Origin: JAAZHK01 sp964536075 | GTDB lineage: Bacteria > Bacillota_I > Bacilli_A > RF39 > UBA660 | NCBI GenBank assembly: GCA_964536075.1 | Contig: CAZHWO010000002.1 | Span: 1 to 44,186 of the forward strand | Length of the DNA stretch: 44,186 nucleotides | Reading direction: 5' to 3' | In this document: one piece after another, positions 1 to 6,958 of the stretch | Numbering within the stretch: position 1 is the stretch's first letter | Layout: each line of letters opens with the position of its first letter | Made by a program: the position numbers and the translations under genes | Notes under the pieces: generated by a model | Databases searched by the model: none | Told to the model about the DNA's origin: nothing | Seen by the model: only the letters and a program-made list of their open reading frames with translations

Positions 1-710
1 TCTTTTAAATTTTTCTTATACTCTCTTGATATAAGATAGCTTTCTTTACCACCTTTAAAGATCATTAGGTTTTCCGATAATATTATCTTGGTTAGGTTAT
101 GAATGTTAATTATACAACTTCGATGAGTTTGGATAAACCGGCTATCTTTTTCAAGTTTTCTCTTTAATTCTTGAATACTCTGTTTAAAACTATATTTATT
201 ACTTTTTGTTACAATATTACAATAATTCTGATTAGGTATCTTTTCAATATAAAGAATATCAGAATATGGTACCTTATATATTTCACCATCTTGTTGAAAA
301 CTAATAGAAAGATCAGCAGTGGTGATTTTTATTGCACAGGTTAAAGCTTCTTTCAGTTCTTCTTCAAAATTAGAGTACTTAGATATAAAGTCTAACAATA
401 ATGTTTTGCTACGATAAGATTCATTTCTTAGTTCACTATGGACTGTAACAATAATAATGGGACTTTTCCAATCACCACTATTTCTAATGTCTCGTGCTAG
501 ATCAATACCCGATTTACCTGGAACCTCAATATCGAAGATAAATATTCGATTGCCCACAATATTATCGATCTTTTTTAACAGGCTTTTGTCATAGCTAGCA
601 AATTCTTCAATTTTATAGTTATCATTGCGATTACCCATAAATTGATGAATAATTTTAATGTATGAATTTCTCATTTCCAAATTGTCTTCATAAATTATAA
701 ATGTTAGCAT
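1..710 (-). CDS. LytTR-family response regulator (AgrA/ComE-like), 3' end cut by window
   Basis: Probable DNA-binding response regulator. The gene reads leftwards off the window edge, so the C-terminus is missing after about 236 residues. Residues 1-120 look like a receiver domain: acidic pair E8/D9, phospho-acceptor candidate D60 in FIFDIEVPG, and K111. From about residue 135 a LytTR DNA-binding domain follows, with the family signature THRSCIIN. The ATG at 710 is preceded by GGGAGG at good spacing. AgrA/ComE-type regulators normally pair with a membrane histidine kinase and peptide genes; none is visible here, though they could lie beyond the left edge. Three phased hexamers sit in its promoter region (739-764). 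The family call is secure; the regulated process is unknown. Confidence 0.88.
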   Translation of the reverse strand, partial: MLTFIIYEDNLEMRNSYIKIIHQFMGNRNDNYKIEEFASYDKSLLKKIDNIVGNRIFIFDIEVPGKSGIDLARDIRNSGDWKSPIIIVTVHSELRNESYRSKTLLLDFISKYSNFEEELKEALTCAIKITTADLSISFQQDGEIYKVPYSDILYIEKIPNQNYCNIVTKSNKYSFKQSIQELKRKLEKDSRFIQTHRSCIINIHNLTKIILSENLMIFKGGKESYLISREYKKNLK

Positions 711-738
711 ATCAACATGCCTCCCTATTATTATTTAT

Positions 739-764
739 ATTTTACCATATTTTGGCAAATTTTG
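739..764. promoter_or_regulatory. Three ATTTT(A/G) hexamers at exact 10-bp spacing upstream of the LytTR gene
   Basis: ATTTTA at 739, ATTTTG at 749 and ATTTTG at 759 are spaced exactly one helical turn apart, 29 to 54 bp upstream of the regulator's start. LytTR proteins commonly bind direct repeats upstream of their own promoters, so this may be an autoregulatory or bent-DNA element. In such AT-rich DNA it may also be chance. Confidence 0.3.
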
Positions 765-773
765 ACATATAAA

Positions 774-796
774 AAACTTTTCCGAGGGAAAAGTTT
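774..796 (-). terminator. Intrinsic terminator of tagO
   Basis: A 10-bp perfect stem (arms 774-783 and 787-796, 3-nt loop) is followed on the minus strand by six U. It overlaps the tagO stop codon. Confidence 0.85.
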
Positions 797-1817
797 ATTT
801 ATCTTTATTTATTATCGTTGTTTTAACCATAAAACTAATAATAATAGTTAGGAAAATAAAATACATAATTATTCCTATGGAGGAACTTACTAAAGCATAA
901 ACAATGGACGAGGTAGCTAATAGACAGGTTATTAGATAAATTATTAATACGGTATTGCGGTGTGAGAAATTCATTTTTAATAATTGATGGTGGAGATGCT
1001 GTTTATCAGGCATATAAATTGGTTGATGTTTTAAAAGACGGCGAACAATGGCAAAGAAAGTATCTATTATAGGGATTGATAATATTAACATCGGGATAAA
1101 TAATGACGTAAGTGCAGTTCCTTTGAAACCTAATAGAGATATTATAGCTATAATTAAACCTAAAAACATTGATCCCGAATCACCAGCAAATATTTTAGCT
1201 GGATAAAAGTTATGATATAAAAAGCCTAATGATGAACCTAAAGTTAAAAAGATAATTAAAATCTCTAAATAATCATTTTTACCTAAACTATAACTAATTA
1301 TTCCGATTGTTAAAAAGAAAATTGAAGATATGCCTCCAATTAAACCATCTAATCCATCAATAAAATTCAGAGCATTTATACAACCAACAATAAATAATAT
1401 AGTCATGGGATAAGTCATAAAACCAAAATTAAAATAAAGACCAAAGGCTGTTAAATCCTTTAACAGGATATCACCATAAAAAGCAATAACTAAAGCTGCT
1501 GCTATTTGACCTAATAATTTTATTGAAGCTTTAATCGGTTTAATATCATCGATTATTCCTGTAATTATGACAATAAAACTGGCAATTAAAATAGCGTTCA
1601 TTCTTAGCGTTGGTTGGCCAAATATCATATAACCGATAAGAAACCCGGAAAATATTCCCAGGCCACCCAGTCTTGGCATTGGTTTGGCATGAACCTTTCT
1701 TTCATTGGGAATATCCATTGCTCCTATATGAGCGGCAATTTTTTTAACTATAGGAATTATTAAAGCTGTAAAGACAAATGTCGTAATAACAATCATTATT
1801 ATTTTTTTAATATCCAT
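795..1817 (-). CDS. tagO: Undecaprenyl-phosphate GlcNAc-1-phosphate transferase (TagO/WecA family)
   Basis: This integral membrane enzyme moves GlcNAc-1-phosphate from UDP-GlcNAc to undecaprenyl phosphate, the first step of wall teichoic acid or another lipid-linked glycopolymer. At 340 residues it has the polytopic layout of the family, with the motifs DD (90-91), NFIDGLDG (151-158), GDSGS (212-216) and HLHHQ (274-278). The ATG at 1817 is preceded by GAAAGAGGTAG. An in-frame extension to 1937 would run into mbl and is rejected. An extended -10 (TGTTATAAT) lies just upstream, so tagO probably has its own promoter downstream of mbl. No other teichoic acid genes are in the window, so the polymer made cannot be told. 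Confidence 0.93.
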   Translation of the reverse strand: MDIKKIIMIVITTFVFTALIIPIVKKIAAHIGAMDIPNERKVHAKPMPRLGGLGIFSGFLIGYMIFGQPTLRMNAILIASFIVIITGIIDDIKPIKASIKLLGQIAAALVIAFYGDILLKDLTAFGLYFNFGFMTYPMTILFIVGCINALNFIDGLDGLIGGISSIFFLTIGIISYSLGKNDYLEILIIFLTLGSSLGFLYHNFYPAKIFAGDSGSMFLGLIIAIISLLGFKGTALTSLFIPMLILSIPIIDTFFAIVRRLLKHQPIYMPDKQHLHHQLLKMNFSHRNTVLIIYLITCLLATSSIVYALVSSSIGIIMYFIFLTIIISFMVKTTIINKDK

Positions 1818-1842
1818 ATATCTACTACCTCTTTCTAGTATC

Positions 1843-1851
1843 ATTATAACA
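1843..1851 (-). promoter_or_regulatory. Extended -10 promoter element for tagO
   Basis: TGTTATAAT on the minus strand lies 26 nt upstream of the tagO start and just past the mbl terminator. The -35 is poor, which is acceptable with an extended -10. Confidence 0.5.
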
Positions 1852-1863
1852 TAATACAAAAAA

Positions 1864-1883
1864 AGAATATATAAATATATTCT
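1864..1883 (-). terminator. Intrinsic terminator of mbl
   Basis: An 8-bp stem AGAATATA/TATATTCT with a 4-nt loop is followed by a run of U on the minus strand. It overlaps the mbl stop codon. Confidence 0.75.
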
Positions 1884-2871
1884 AATTATCAACGAGATGA
1901 ATATTATCCAAAAGGACGCCTGTTCCTTCAGCAACACAGGTTAAAGGAGAACTAGCGATTCTTATGGGAACCTTTAATTCACGGGTTAAGAGTTTATCAA
2001 GATTAGTTAATAATGATCCTCCACCAGTTAAGGTTATACCATTATCATAAATATCAGCCGATAATTCTGGCGGGGTCTGTTCTAATACCTTTTTAGTTAC
2101 TCGGACAATTTCATCAACACTTTTTTTAAAGGCTTCTTCCGTATCCTGAGCATTAACAATAACTGTTTTAGGTAAGCCGTTAACAACATCACGGCCTTTA
2201 ATTTCCATAGTTTCTTTACCATTTTTAGCCATGACATTACCAATTTGTTTTTTTATCTCTTCAGCAGTTCTTTCCCCAATTAAGAGCTTGTACTTTTCTT
2301 TAATGTAATTAATTAAATCATTATCAAAGGTATTGCCAGCAATACGTAGAGAATCACTTATAACAATTTCTCCTAGAGATAAAACGGCTATATCGGTCGT
2401 TCCTCCTCCGATATCAATAATCATATTACCACTGGGCTTAGCTATATCGAGCCCAGCTCCGACGGCTGCTACTTTGGGTTCCTCTTCCACAAAAACCTTT
2501 TTAGCACCCATTTTCTCAGCTACTTCTTTAATAGCATTCCTTTCAACCTGCGTTATATTAGTTGGACAACATATCAGTATTCTCGGTTTACCAAAAATAC
2601 CCTTACATTTTATTTTTTGAAGTAAGTAATTAATCATTACTTCAGTCATTTCAAAGTCCGCAATTACTCCATCTTTTAAAGGTCTAATAGCTTTTACTTT
2701 TCCTGGGGTTCTTCCTAACATTTGATTGGCTTCTTCTCCCACGGCTAGCACTCTTTTATTATTACTATCAATGGCTACCACACTTGGTTCGTTTAAAATT
2801 ACTCCTTCGCCTTTAACAAAAATTAATATATTAGCTGTTCCTAAGTCTATTCCTATATCTTTTGAAAACAA
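1882..2871 (-). CDS. mbl: Mbl, MreB-like actin of the cell-wall elongation machinery
   Basis: Bacterial actin that forms membrane-associated filaments guiding lateral wall synthesis. It is 329 residues long, normal for MreB/Mbl. The N-terminal phosphate-1 motif reads DIGIDLGTAN, the phosphate-2 motif IDIGGGTTDIAV, and the C-terminal part has TGGGSLLTNLDKLL. Mbl is preferred over MreB because the gene directly follows spoIIID, as in Bacillus subtilis, and because of the family N-terminus MFSKDIGIDLGTAN. The 4-nt gap to spoIIID suggests co-transcription, as in B. subtilis. A strong terminator follows. Rod shape is implied; whether another MreB exists elsewhere is unknown. Confidence 0.95.
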   Translation of the reverse strand: MFSKDIGIDLGTANILIFVKGEGVILNEPSVVAIDSNNKRVLAVGEEANQMLGRTPGKVKAIRPLKDGVIADFEMTEVMINYLLQKIKCKGIFGKPRILICCPTNITQVERNAIKEVAEKMGAKKVFVEEEPKVAAVGAGLDIAKPSGNMIIDIGGGTTDIAVLSLGEIVISDSLRIAGNTFDNDLINYIKEKYKLLIGERTAEEIKKQIGNVMAKNGKETMEIKGRDVVNGLPKTVIVNAQDTEEAFKKSVDEIVRVTKKVLEQTPPELSADIYDNGITLTGGGSLLTNLDKLLTRELKVPIRIASSPLTCVAEGTGVLLDNIHLVDN

Positions 2872-2875
2872 AATT

Positions 2876-3136
2876 TCACATCCCTTTTTTTATATTTAAA
2901 TATTTCTCTCTGGTTGATTGACCACCTTTAATGTGACGAGTATCAATATGATTACTAAAGACATCCCCTACTGCATAGTATATTTTAGTATCAATTTCCA
3001 ATAATCGATCTCTTAAATCTTTATGGACCGTACTTTTACTAACACTAAAAGTTTTGGCAATCTCTCTAACGGTTTTATCAGTTTCTAATATATATCTGCT
3101 TTCTGACAAAACTCTATTAACAATTCTCTTATTCAT
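2876..3136 (-). CDS. spoIIID: SpoIIID, mother-cell sporulation transcription regulator
   Basis: Small DNA-binding regulator of 86 residues. In Bacillus it acts in the mother cell after sigma-E, switching part of that regulon on or off before sigma-K. The helix-turn-helix is plain: TVREIAKTFSVSKSTVHKDL at residues 22-41, then the basic C-terminal stretch with RHIKGGQSTREKY that contacts DNA in the family. RBS AGAGGG precedes the ATG at 3136. It sits between spoIIQ and mbl, the Bacillus order. A sigma-E-like promoter (3155-3183) lies 18 nt upstream. Its presence is good evidence that the organism sporulates or descends from a sporulating line. Confidence 0.96.
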   Translation of the reverse strand: MNKRIVNRVLSESRYILETDKTVREIAKTFSVSKSTVHKDLRDRLLEIDTKIYYAVGDVFSNHIDTRHIKGGQSTREKYLNIKKGM

Positions 3137-3154
3137 ATAAACCCTCTTTGGTAA

Positions 3155-3183
3155 ATTATATCGAGTCGCTAGAGGAAATATGA
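3155..3183 (-). promoter_or_regulatory. Candidate sigma-E promoter of spoIIID
   Basis: On the minus strand TCATATT is followed after 14 nt by GATATAAT. The sigma-E consensus as I recall it is KMATATT, 14 nt, CATACANT, so the -35 is a full match and the -10 matches 6 of 8. spoIIID is a sigma-E gene in B. subtilis. The AT-rich consensus makes chance matches common. Confidence 0.5.
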
Positions 3184-3191
3184 ATAAAAAA

Positions 3192-3206
3192 AGGCATAAA
3201 CTGCCT
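3192..3206 (-). terminator. Intrinsic terminator of spoIIQ
   Basis: A short AGGCA/TGCCT stem with a 5-nt loop is followed by seven U on the minus strand. It overlaps the spoIIQ stop codon and separates it from spoIIID. Confidence 0.7.
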
Positions 3207-3834
3207 ATAAATCTTTAATTGTTTTGTTATAGTATAGTTCTGGATTTACAACACTTCCATTATAGAATAATTCAAAATGTAAGTAAAAATTGTCATCTCC
3301 ACTAACACTATTAGTTCCACTTGTTCCAATTATTTGGCCTTGTTGAATATTATCACCTTTTTTAATATTAACATCTTTTAAACTTTGATAGACACTGATT
3401 AAATTATTATCATGTTTTATTTCTATAACCTGACCAAATAATTCATCATTATAAATATTACTAACCGTACCACCTAATATGCTAACAACATCAAATGCCT
3501 CACCTAACATGTAATCAATACCAGTATTTTGCATATAAGTTCCACCGTAATATAATATTGCTTTTTCCTGCGAAGTATTATCGGCTTGATAATCATAAAA
3601 ACTTTTCCCAACAGTGACCGCTTCATTAGTGTATGGCTTAATTATGACTACTGTTTCATTGATAACCTGAGTATCTTCATCTTTAACGATTTCAACAGTA
3701 TATTTGATATCTTCGGGAGTTTCTTTTAAACTTTTTTGCAAATTAGTAATAAATATCCCTAAAAGAGCTCCTGTTACTAATAAAACATAGATCGTTTGGG
3801 CAACAAATGGTTTTAATTTTAATACCTTCTTCAT
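3205..3834 (-). CDS. spoIIQ: SpoIIQ-like forespore protein with a degenerate LytM (M23) domain
   Basis: Probable SpoIIQ, the forespore half of the SpoIIQ-SpoIIIAH channel bridging the two membranes during engulfment. It has 209 residues: one transmembrane helix at about 13-31, then an extracytoplasmic LytM-like domain at about 95-205. The zinc site looks dead. The HxxxD motif reads N103-T-G-I-D107, and the HxH motif reads Y184-L-H186. B. subtilis SpoIIQ also lacks a zinc ligand, which supports a structural role. The position next to spoIIID-mbl fits. A sigma-F-like promoter may lie upstream (3851-3879). A generic M23 protein is the alternative, less likely given context. Confidence 0.85.
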   Translation of the reverse strand: MKKVLKLKPFVAQTIYVLLVTGALLGIFITNLQKSLKETPEDIKYTVEIVKDEDTQVINETVVIIKPYTNEAVTVGKSFYDYQADNTSQEKAILYYGGTYMQNTGIDYMLGEAFDVVSILGGTVSNIYNDELFGQVIEIKHDNNLISVYQSLKDVNIKKGDNIQQGQIIGTSGTNSVSGDDNFYLHFELFYNGSVVNPELYYNKTIKDL

Positions 3835-3850
3835 AAATTCACCTCATTAA

Positions 3851-3879
3851 AAGTTTGAGCTAAATTTATTTTTTTATAC
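3851..3879 (-). promoter_or_regulatory. Candidate sigma-F promoter of spoIIQ
   Basis: GTATA is followed after 14 nt by GCTCAAACTT on the minus strand. The sigma-F consensus as I recall it is GYWTA, 15 nt, GGNNANAMTN; the -10 matches at all specified positions but one, and the spacer is one base short. Confidence 0.35.
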
Positions 3880-3884
3880 ATAGA

Positions 3885-4082
3885 TTATGAAATTTTTGAT
3901 GCTAAGAAAATATCATATAGGAAATTGGTTATAATATAAATGAATAAAAAACACAAAAATAGATAAAAAATTCGGGCTTGAAGAACTTTATTTTTTTTAA
4001 AAAGATAGTTAATATTAATTGAATCCATAGCTAAAAAAACGAATGGTGTAACAGTAAGATAAAGAAAGAATTTACCATTCAC
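3885..4082 (-). CDS. DUF1146 (YwzB-like) small membrane protein
   Basis: A 65-residue protein with two predicted membrane helices (about 5-20 and 37-58) joined by a basic loop with FKKNKVLQAR. The pattern of helix, basic loop with K and QAR, helix, and a C-terminal NFLYDIF matches my memory of DUF1146, whose B. subtilis member YwzB is encoded near murAA-spoIID-spoIIQ. The start is GTG at 4082, 8 nt after GGAACAGGTG. The gene follows rpiB by 3 nt and is surely co-transcribed with it. Function unknown. Confidence 0.65.
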   Translation of the reverse strand: MNGKFFLYLTVTPFVFLAMDSININYLFKKNKVLQARIFYLFLCFLFIYIITNFLYDIFLASKIS

Positions 4083-4085
4083 TAT

Positions 4086-4532
4086 TTATTCACCTGTTCC
4101 TTCGTAGTCACTAATCATCTGAATTCTTTTAATATGTCTTTTTTCATCAGAAAAATCAGTATTTATAAAGGTATCTATAATCTTTTTAATTTTATGAAAA
4201 GATAATTTACTAGAAAGAGCCAAAATATTAGCATCATTATCTAATCTTGTCCATTTGGCTTCCTCCACATCATGAACATTAGCACAACGAATATCTTTTA
4301 CTTTGTTACATGCAATAGACATGCCAATACCACTACCACAGATAGCTATACCTATTTCTATTTCCTTGGTATTAATTTTTTCCCCTAAAATAAAGGCATA
4401 TTTAGGATAATCTACAGATGATCTTGTTTTAGTTCCATAGTCTTTTACAATGTGATCTTTATTACTTAGATATTTAATAATTTTAGCTTTAATATCATAT
4501 CCACGATGATCACTAACAATTCCTATCTTCAT
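4086..4532 (-). CDS. rpiB: Ribose-5-phosphate isomerase B (RpiB/LacAB family)
   Basis: Interconverts ribose 5-phosphate and ribulose 5-phosphate in the non-oxidative pentose phosphate pathway. It is 148 residues, the usual size. Visible landmarks are SDHRG at 7-11, catalytic C65 in GIAICGSGIGMSI, and CANVHDVEEAKWTRLDNDAN. RBS GGAGGTAATT precedes the ATG. B. subtilis keeps rpiB (ywlF) in the same chromosomal neighbourhood, downstream of prfA-spoIIR-mntP, so the context fits. A galactose-6-phosphate isomerase subunit is the main alternative, but no lac partner is present. Confidence 0.9.
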   Translation of the reverse strand: MKIGIVSDHRGYDIKAKIIKYLSNKDHIVKDYGTKTRSSVDYPKYAFILGEKINTKEIEIGIAICGSGIGMSIACNKVKDIRCANVHDVEEAKWTRLDNDANILALSSKLSFHKIKKIIDTFINTDFSDEKRHIKRIQMISDYEGTGE

Positions 4533-4586
4533 AATTACCTCCTACTATAGATTTATTATATCCTATATTTATTATTTTTACAAAAA

Positions 4587-4610
4587 AATAAGAGGAAAAA
4601 ACCTCTTATT
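4587..4610 (-). terminator. Intrinsic terminator of rpmE
   Basis: A 9-bp stem AATAAGAGG/CCTCTTATT with a 6-nt loop is followed by a U-run on the minus strand. It overlaps the rpmE stop codon. Confidence 0.85.
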
Positions 4611-4809
4611 CACTAAAACCATATTTTTTATTAAATTTGTCAACTCGGCCTGTTTTTGAAGCACGGTTTTGTTTGCCTGTGAAGAATGGATGACATTTAG
4701 AACATACTTCAACTTGGATAGTTTCCTTAACTGATTTTGTTTTAAAGGTTTCCCCACAAGCACAGGTAACATTAGCTTCTTTTATTTCTGGATGAATTCC
4801 TTTTTTCAT
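4606..4809 (-). CDS. rpmE: 50S ribosomal protein L31, zinc-binding form
   Basis: Large-subunit protein of 67 residues (MKKGIHPE start). It has the zinc ligands of the C+ form: C16 and C18 (CAC) and C36/C39 (CSKCH), followed by HPFFTGKQ. The zinc-free paralogue that replaces it under zinc starvation is not in the window. RBS GGAAGGAG precedes the ATG. It has its own sigma-A promoter (4867-4895) and a terminator, so it is a single-gene unit. In B. subtilis rpmE follows rho; no rho gene is seen here. Confidence 0.97.
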   Translation of the reverse strand: MKKGIHPEIKEANVTCACGETFKTKSVKETIQVEVCSKCHPFFTGKQNRASKTGRVDKFNKKYGFSE

Positions 4810-4827
4810 ATTATTTCTCCTTCCGCC

Positions 4828-4847
4828 ATGATTTAAATTTAAACCAT
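4828..4847 (-). promoter_or_regulatory. Imperfect palindrome in the rpmE leader
   Basis: On the minus strand an inverted repeat with 10-nt arms, one of the pairs a G:U wobble, lies between the promoter and the RBS of rpmE. It could be a leader hairpin for L31 autoregulation, known for rpmE in several phyla, or simply AT-rich symmetry. Confidence 0.3.
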
Positions 4848-4866
4848 AGTTCTAAATTGCTAGTTT

Positions 4867-4895
4867 ATTATAACAGTTTTCTTAAGGTTTTACAA
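4867..4895 (-). promoter_or_regulatory. Sigma-A promoter of rpmE
   Basis: TTGTAA, 17 nt, TATAAT on the minus strand, with an upstream TG giving an extended -10. The -35 overlaps the stop codon of the SGNH gene. Confidence 0.75.
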
Positions 4896-5636
4896 GTCTA
4901 TTATGGATTTTTTTTGCATTAAAGTAATTATTTTGTTAGAAATATCGATATAACCTTTGCTGTTAGGATGAATATCTAAAGGATTAGGCAAATAATTAGC
5001 ATTTTGGCTAAGTGTATCCGATATTTTAACAAATTGAACATTATGATCTTTACATACTTGTTGAAAAACTTTATCACTATAAGTAATATATTTATTTACG
5101 GTCTGATTGGATAAAGGATTATAGTAACCAACTAATATAATGGTGCCTTTGGCATATTTTTTAATTAAACCTAACATATTGGATAATTCTAAAGAAAGAC
5201 CATCGATCTTTTTATATAGATTGTTATTTGCCACGGTATCATTACTTAGTGCATTTAAGTCTATATTGTTAAACAAATCATCAAAACCAATTGATATGGT
5301 TACCAAATCAGAGGAGCGCAACAATTCTTTTAAATAAATATTTTTATTGCCTATGGTGGCAACGACATTATTATCTATTTGATTGACAACATCAGTAATT
5401 TTATAACCACTTTGGGTATAGGCTTTAGTATAATATTTTAATATTTGTTTATTTTTTAAGTAATCGGCTAGATAGTCTACATAACTATAACTTATGTTGC
5501 CATATGGGGTCGTACCTTGAGCTAGAGAATCTCCTAAAGCCACATAAATAATCTGATGAGGATTTTTTGTGCGATAAATAAAGAAGATTGATAAAAAGAC
5601 TAATATAATAAAGAGCATCTTTTTGATTTTTTTCAT
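4890..5636 (-). CDS. SGNH/GDSL-type hydrolase with N-terminal membrane anchor or signal
   Basis: Likely secreted or membrane-anchored esterase/lipase of 248 residues. After a basic N-terminus, a hydrophobic helix (about 9-22) acts as signal or anchor. The SGNH blocks are visible: block I ALGDSLAQG (Ser nucleophile), a GFDD segment giving the oxyanion-hole Gly, GYYNPLS as block III, and DIHPNSKGY carrying the catalytic Asp and His. The ATG at 5636 follows GGAGG at 5 nt; an upstream in-frame TTG is rejected. It resembles YpmR-type Bacillus lipoproteins in layout, but lacks a lipobox. Substrate unknown; acyl groups on wall or membrane polymers are plausible given murA next door. It stands where rho or spoIID would be expected. 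Confidence 0.85.
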   Translation of the reverse strand: MKKIKKMLFIILVFLSIFFIYRTKNPHQIIYVALGDSLAQGTTPYGNISYSYVDYLADYLKNKQILKYYTKAYTQSGYKITDVVNQIDNNVVATIGNKNIYLKELLRSSDLVTISIGFDDLFNNIDLNALSNDTVANNNLYKKIDGLSLELSNMLGLIKKYAKGTIILVGYYNPLSNQTVNKYITYSDKVFQQVCKDHNVQFVKISDTLSQNANYLPNPLDIHPNSKGYIDISNKIITLMQKKSIIDL

Positions 5637-5652
5637 GTTTTCCTCCAAAAAA

Positions 5653-5671
5653 AAATAGAGATTATCTATTT
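5653..5671 (-). terminator. Weak terminator between murA and the SGNH gene
   Basis: A 7-bp stem AAATAGA/TCTATTT is followed by eight U on the minus strand, directly abutting the RBS of the next gene. The weak stem suggests partial read-through. Confidence 0.5.
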
Positions 5672-5673
5672 AA

Positions 5674-6924
5674 TTATATTTCCTTTATCTCTATTCTAGC
5701 ACCAACATTGGTTAATTTTTCGACAATTCCCTCATAGCCTCTTAAGATATGTTCAATATTAGTAATAGTAGTGGTTTTAGTGGCTATTAAACCGGCTAAA
5801 ACCATGGCGGCTCCAGCTCGAAGATCAGTTGCTTCAATTTTAGCACCCTTCAATTGACAAGGTCCCTGAAAAGTGGCCTTTTTACCATTAACTTTAATTT
5901 TAGCACCCATTTTATTAAAAGCTTTAATATGCATGAACCGATTTTCAAAAAGATTTTCTTCAATACTAGCTCTTGGGCACATGGTTAAAAGCGGTGTAAT
6001 TGGCTGTTGAAGATCAGTAGGAAAGCCTGGATAGACTTGCGTTTTTATGGATATGGACTTATATTTATCCGGTTTAGAAACAATAACATAATCACTACCA
6101 ATTTCCATACTTACTCCGGCTTCTTGCAATTTTAAAAGTAAAGCATCAATATGTTCAGGAATTAAATTATTTATTTTTAACTGTTTTCCCGCTATGGCTC
6201 CTAAAATAACATATGTTCCTGCTTCAATACGATCAGGGATTATTTCATGAAAGCATCCTTTTAAATGTTCTACCCCTTTAATAATAATCGTACTAGTACC
6301 AGCACCAGTTATTTTAGCGCCCATATTATTTAAAAAGGTGGCAACATTAACTATTTCTGGCTCTTTAGCAGCATTATCAATAACAGTTTTACCCTTAGCT
6401 TTAACAGCTGCCAACATAATATTAATAGTAGCTCCAACCGAAGCAATATCAAGATATATATTAGCACCTTTTAATTCTTCAGCATAAATATGATATCTAT
6501 TATTTTTTTCTTCGACAGTAGCGCCTAGCGCTTCAAAACCTTTTAAATGTAAGTTAATGGGCCTTTTTCCAATAGAGCATCCGCCAGGAAAAAACATTTC
6601 AACATTCCCATATTTACCTAATAAAGCTCCCATAAAATAATAAGAAGCTCGTAATTTTGTTGAAATCTTTTCAGGGATAGCCTTATTTACTATTGTTGTA
6701 GGATCAATAACAATGGTTTCTGACGTTCTTTGAACGGCGGCGCCTAAGTACTTTAAAATACTACCTAACGCATCGGTATCGGATATTTGAGGAACATTTA
6801 AAATTGTTACCTTATCATCAGCCAAAATAGCAGCTGGAATTAGGGCCACAGCACTATTCTTGGCTCCACTAATGGTTATTTCTCCCGATAGCTCTTGGCC
6901 ACCTTTTATTTCTAGTACTTTCAT
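5674..6924 (-). CDS. murA: UDP-N-acetylglucosamine 1-carboxyvinyltransferase (MurA)
   Basis: First committed cytoplasmic step of peptidoglycan synthesis: adds enolpyruvate from PEP to UDP-GlcNAc. It is 416 residues with the two-domain repeat fold. Seen are K22-N23 in SGAKNSAV, the loop FFPGGCSIGKRP with catalytic C116 (the residue alkylated by fosfomycin), and YPGFPTDLQQP with the catalytic Asp. The presence of Cys predicts normal fosfomycin binding. It lies 34 nt after fba and shares its transcript, an arrangement like B. subtilis fbaA-murAB. Because spoIIQ follows further on, as after B. subtilis murAA, one gene here may stand for both paralogues; I cannot say which. Confidence 0.97.
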   Translation of the reverse strand: MKVLEIKGGQELSGEITISGAKNSAVALIPAAILADDKVTILNVPQISDTDALGSILKYLGAAVQRTSETIVIDPTTIVNKAIPEKISTKLRASYYFMGALLGKYGNVEMFFPGGCSIGKRPINLHLKGFEALGATVEEKNNRYHIYAEELKGANIYLDIASVGATINIMLAAVKAKGKTVIDNAAKEPEIVNVATFLNNMGAKITGAGTSTIIIKGVEHLKGCFHEIIPDRIEAGTYVILGAIAGKQLKINNLIPEHIDALLLKLQEAGVSMEIGSDYVIVSKPDKYKSISIKTQVYPGFPTDLQQPITPLLTMCPRASIEENLFENRFMHIKAFNKMGAKIKVNGKKATFQGPCQLKGAKIEATDLRAGAAMVLAGLIATKTTTITNIEHILRGYEGIVEKLTNVGARIEIKEI

Positions 6925-6958
6925 AACTACCTCCGTACTTATCTAATATATTTTATTA

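Noticed and set aside
795..1937. Longer version of tagO starting at 1937
   Set aside because: It would overlap the mbl coding end and terminator. The internal ATG at 1817 has a good RBS and gives the normal family N-terminus.
2333..2620. Plus-strand ORF opposite mbl
   Set aside because: It lies wholly antisense to a strongly conserved gene and has no similarity or RBS that I can see.
5717..6521. TTCGACA Spo0A-box matches inside murA
   Set aside because: They are isolated 7-mers within coding sequence, and several are expected by chance in a window of this size.
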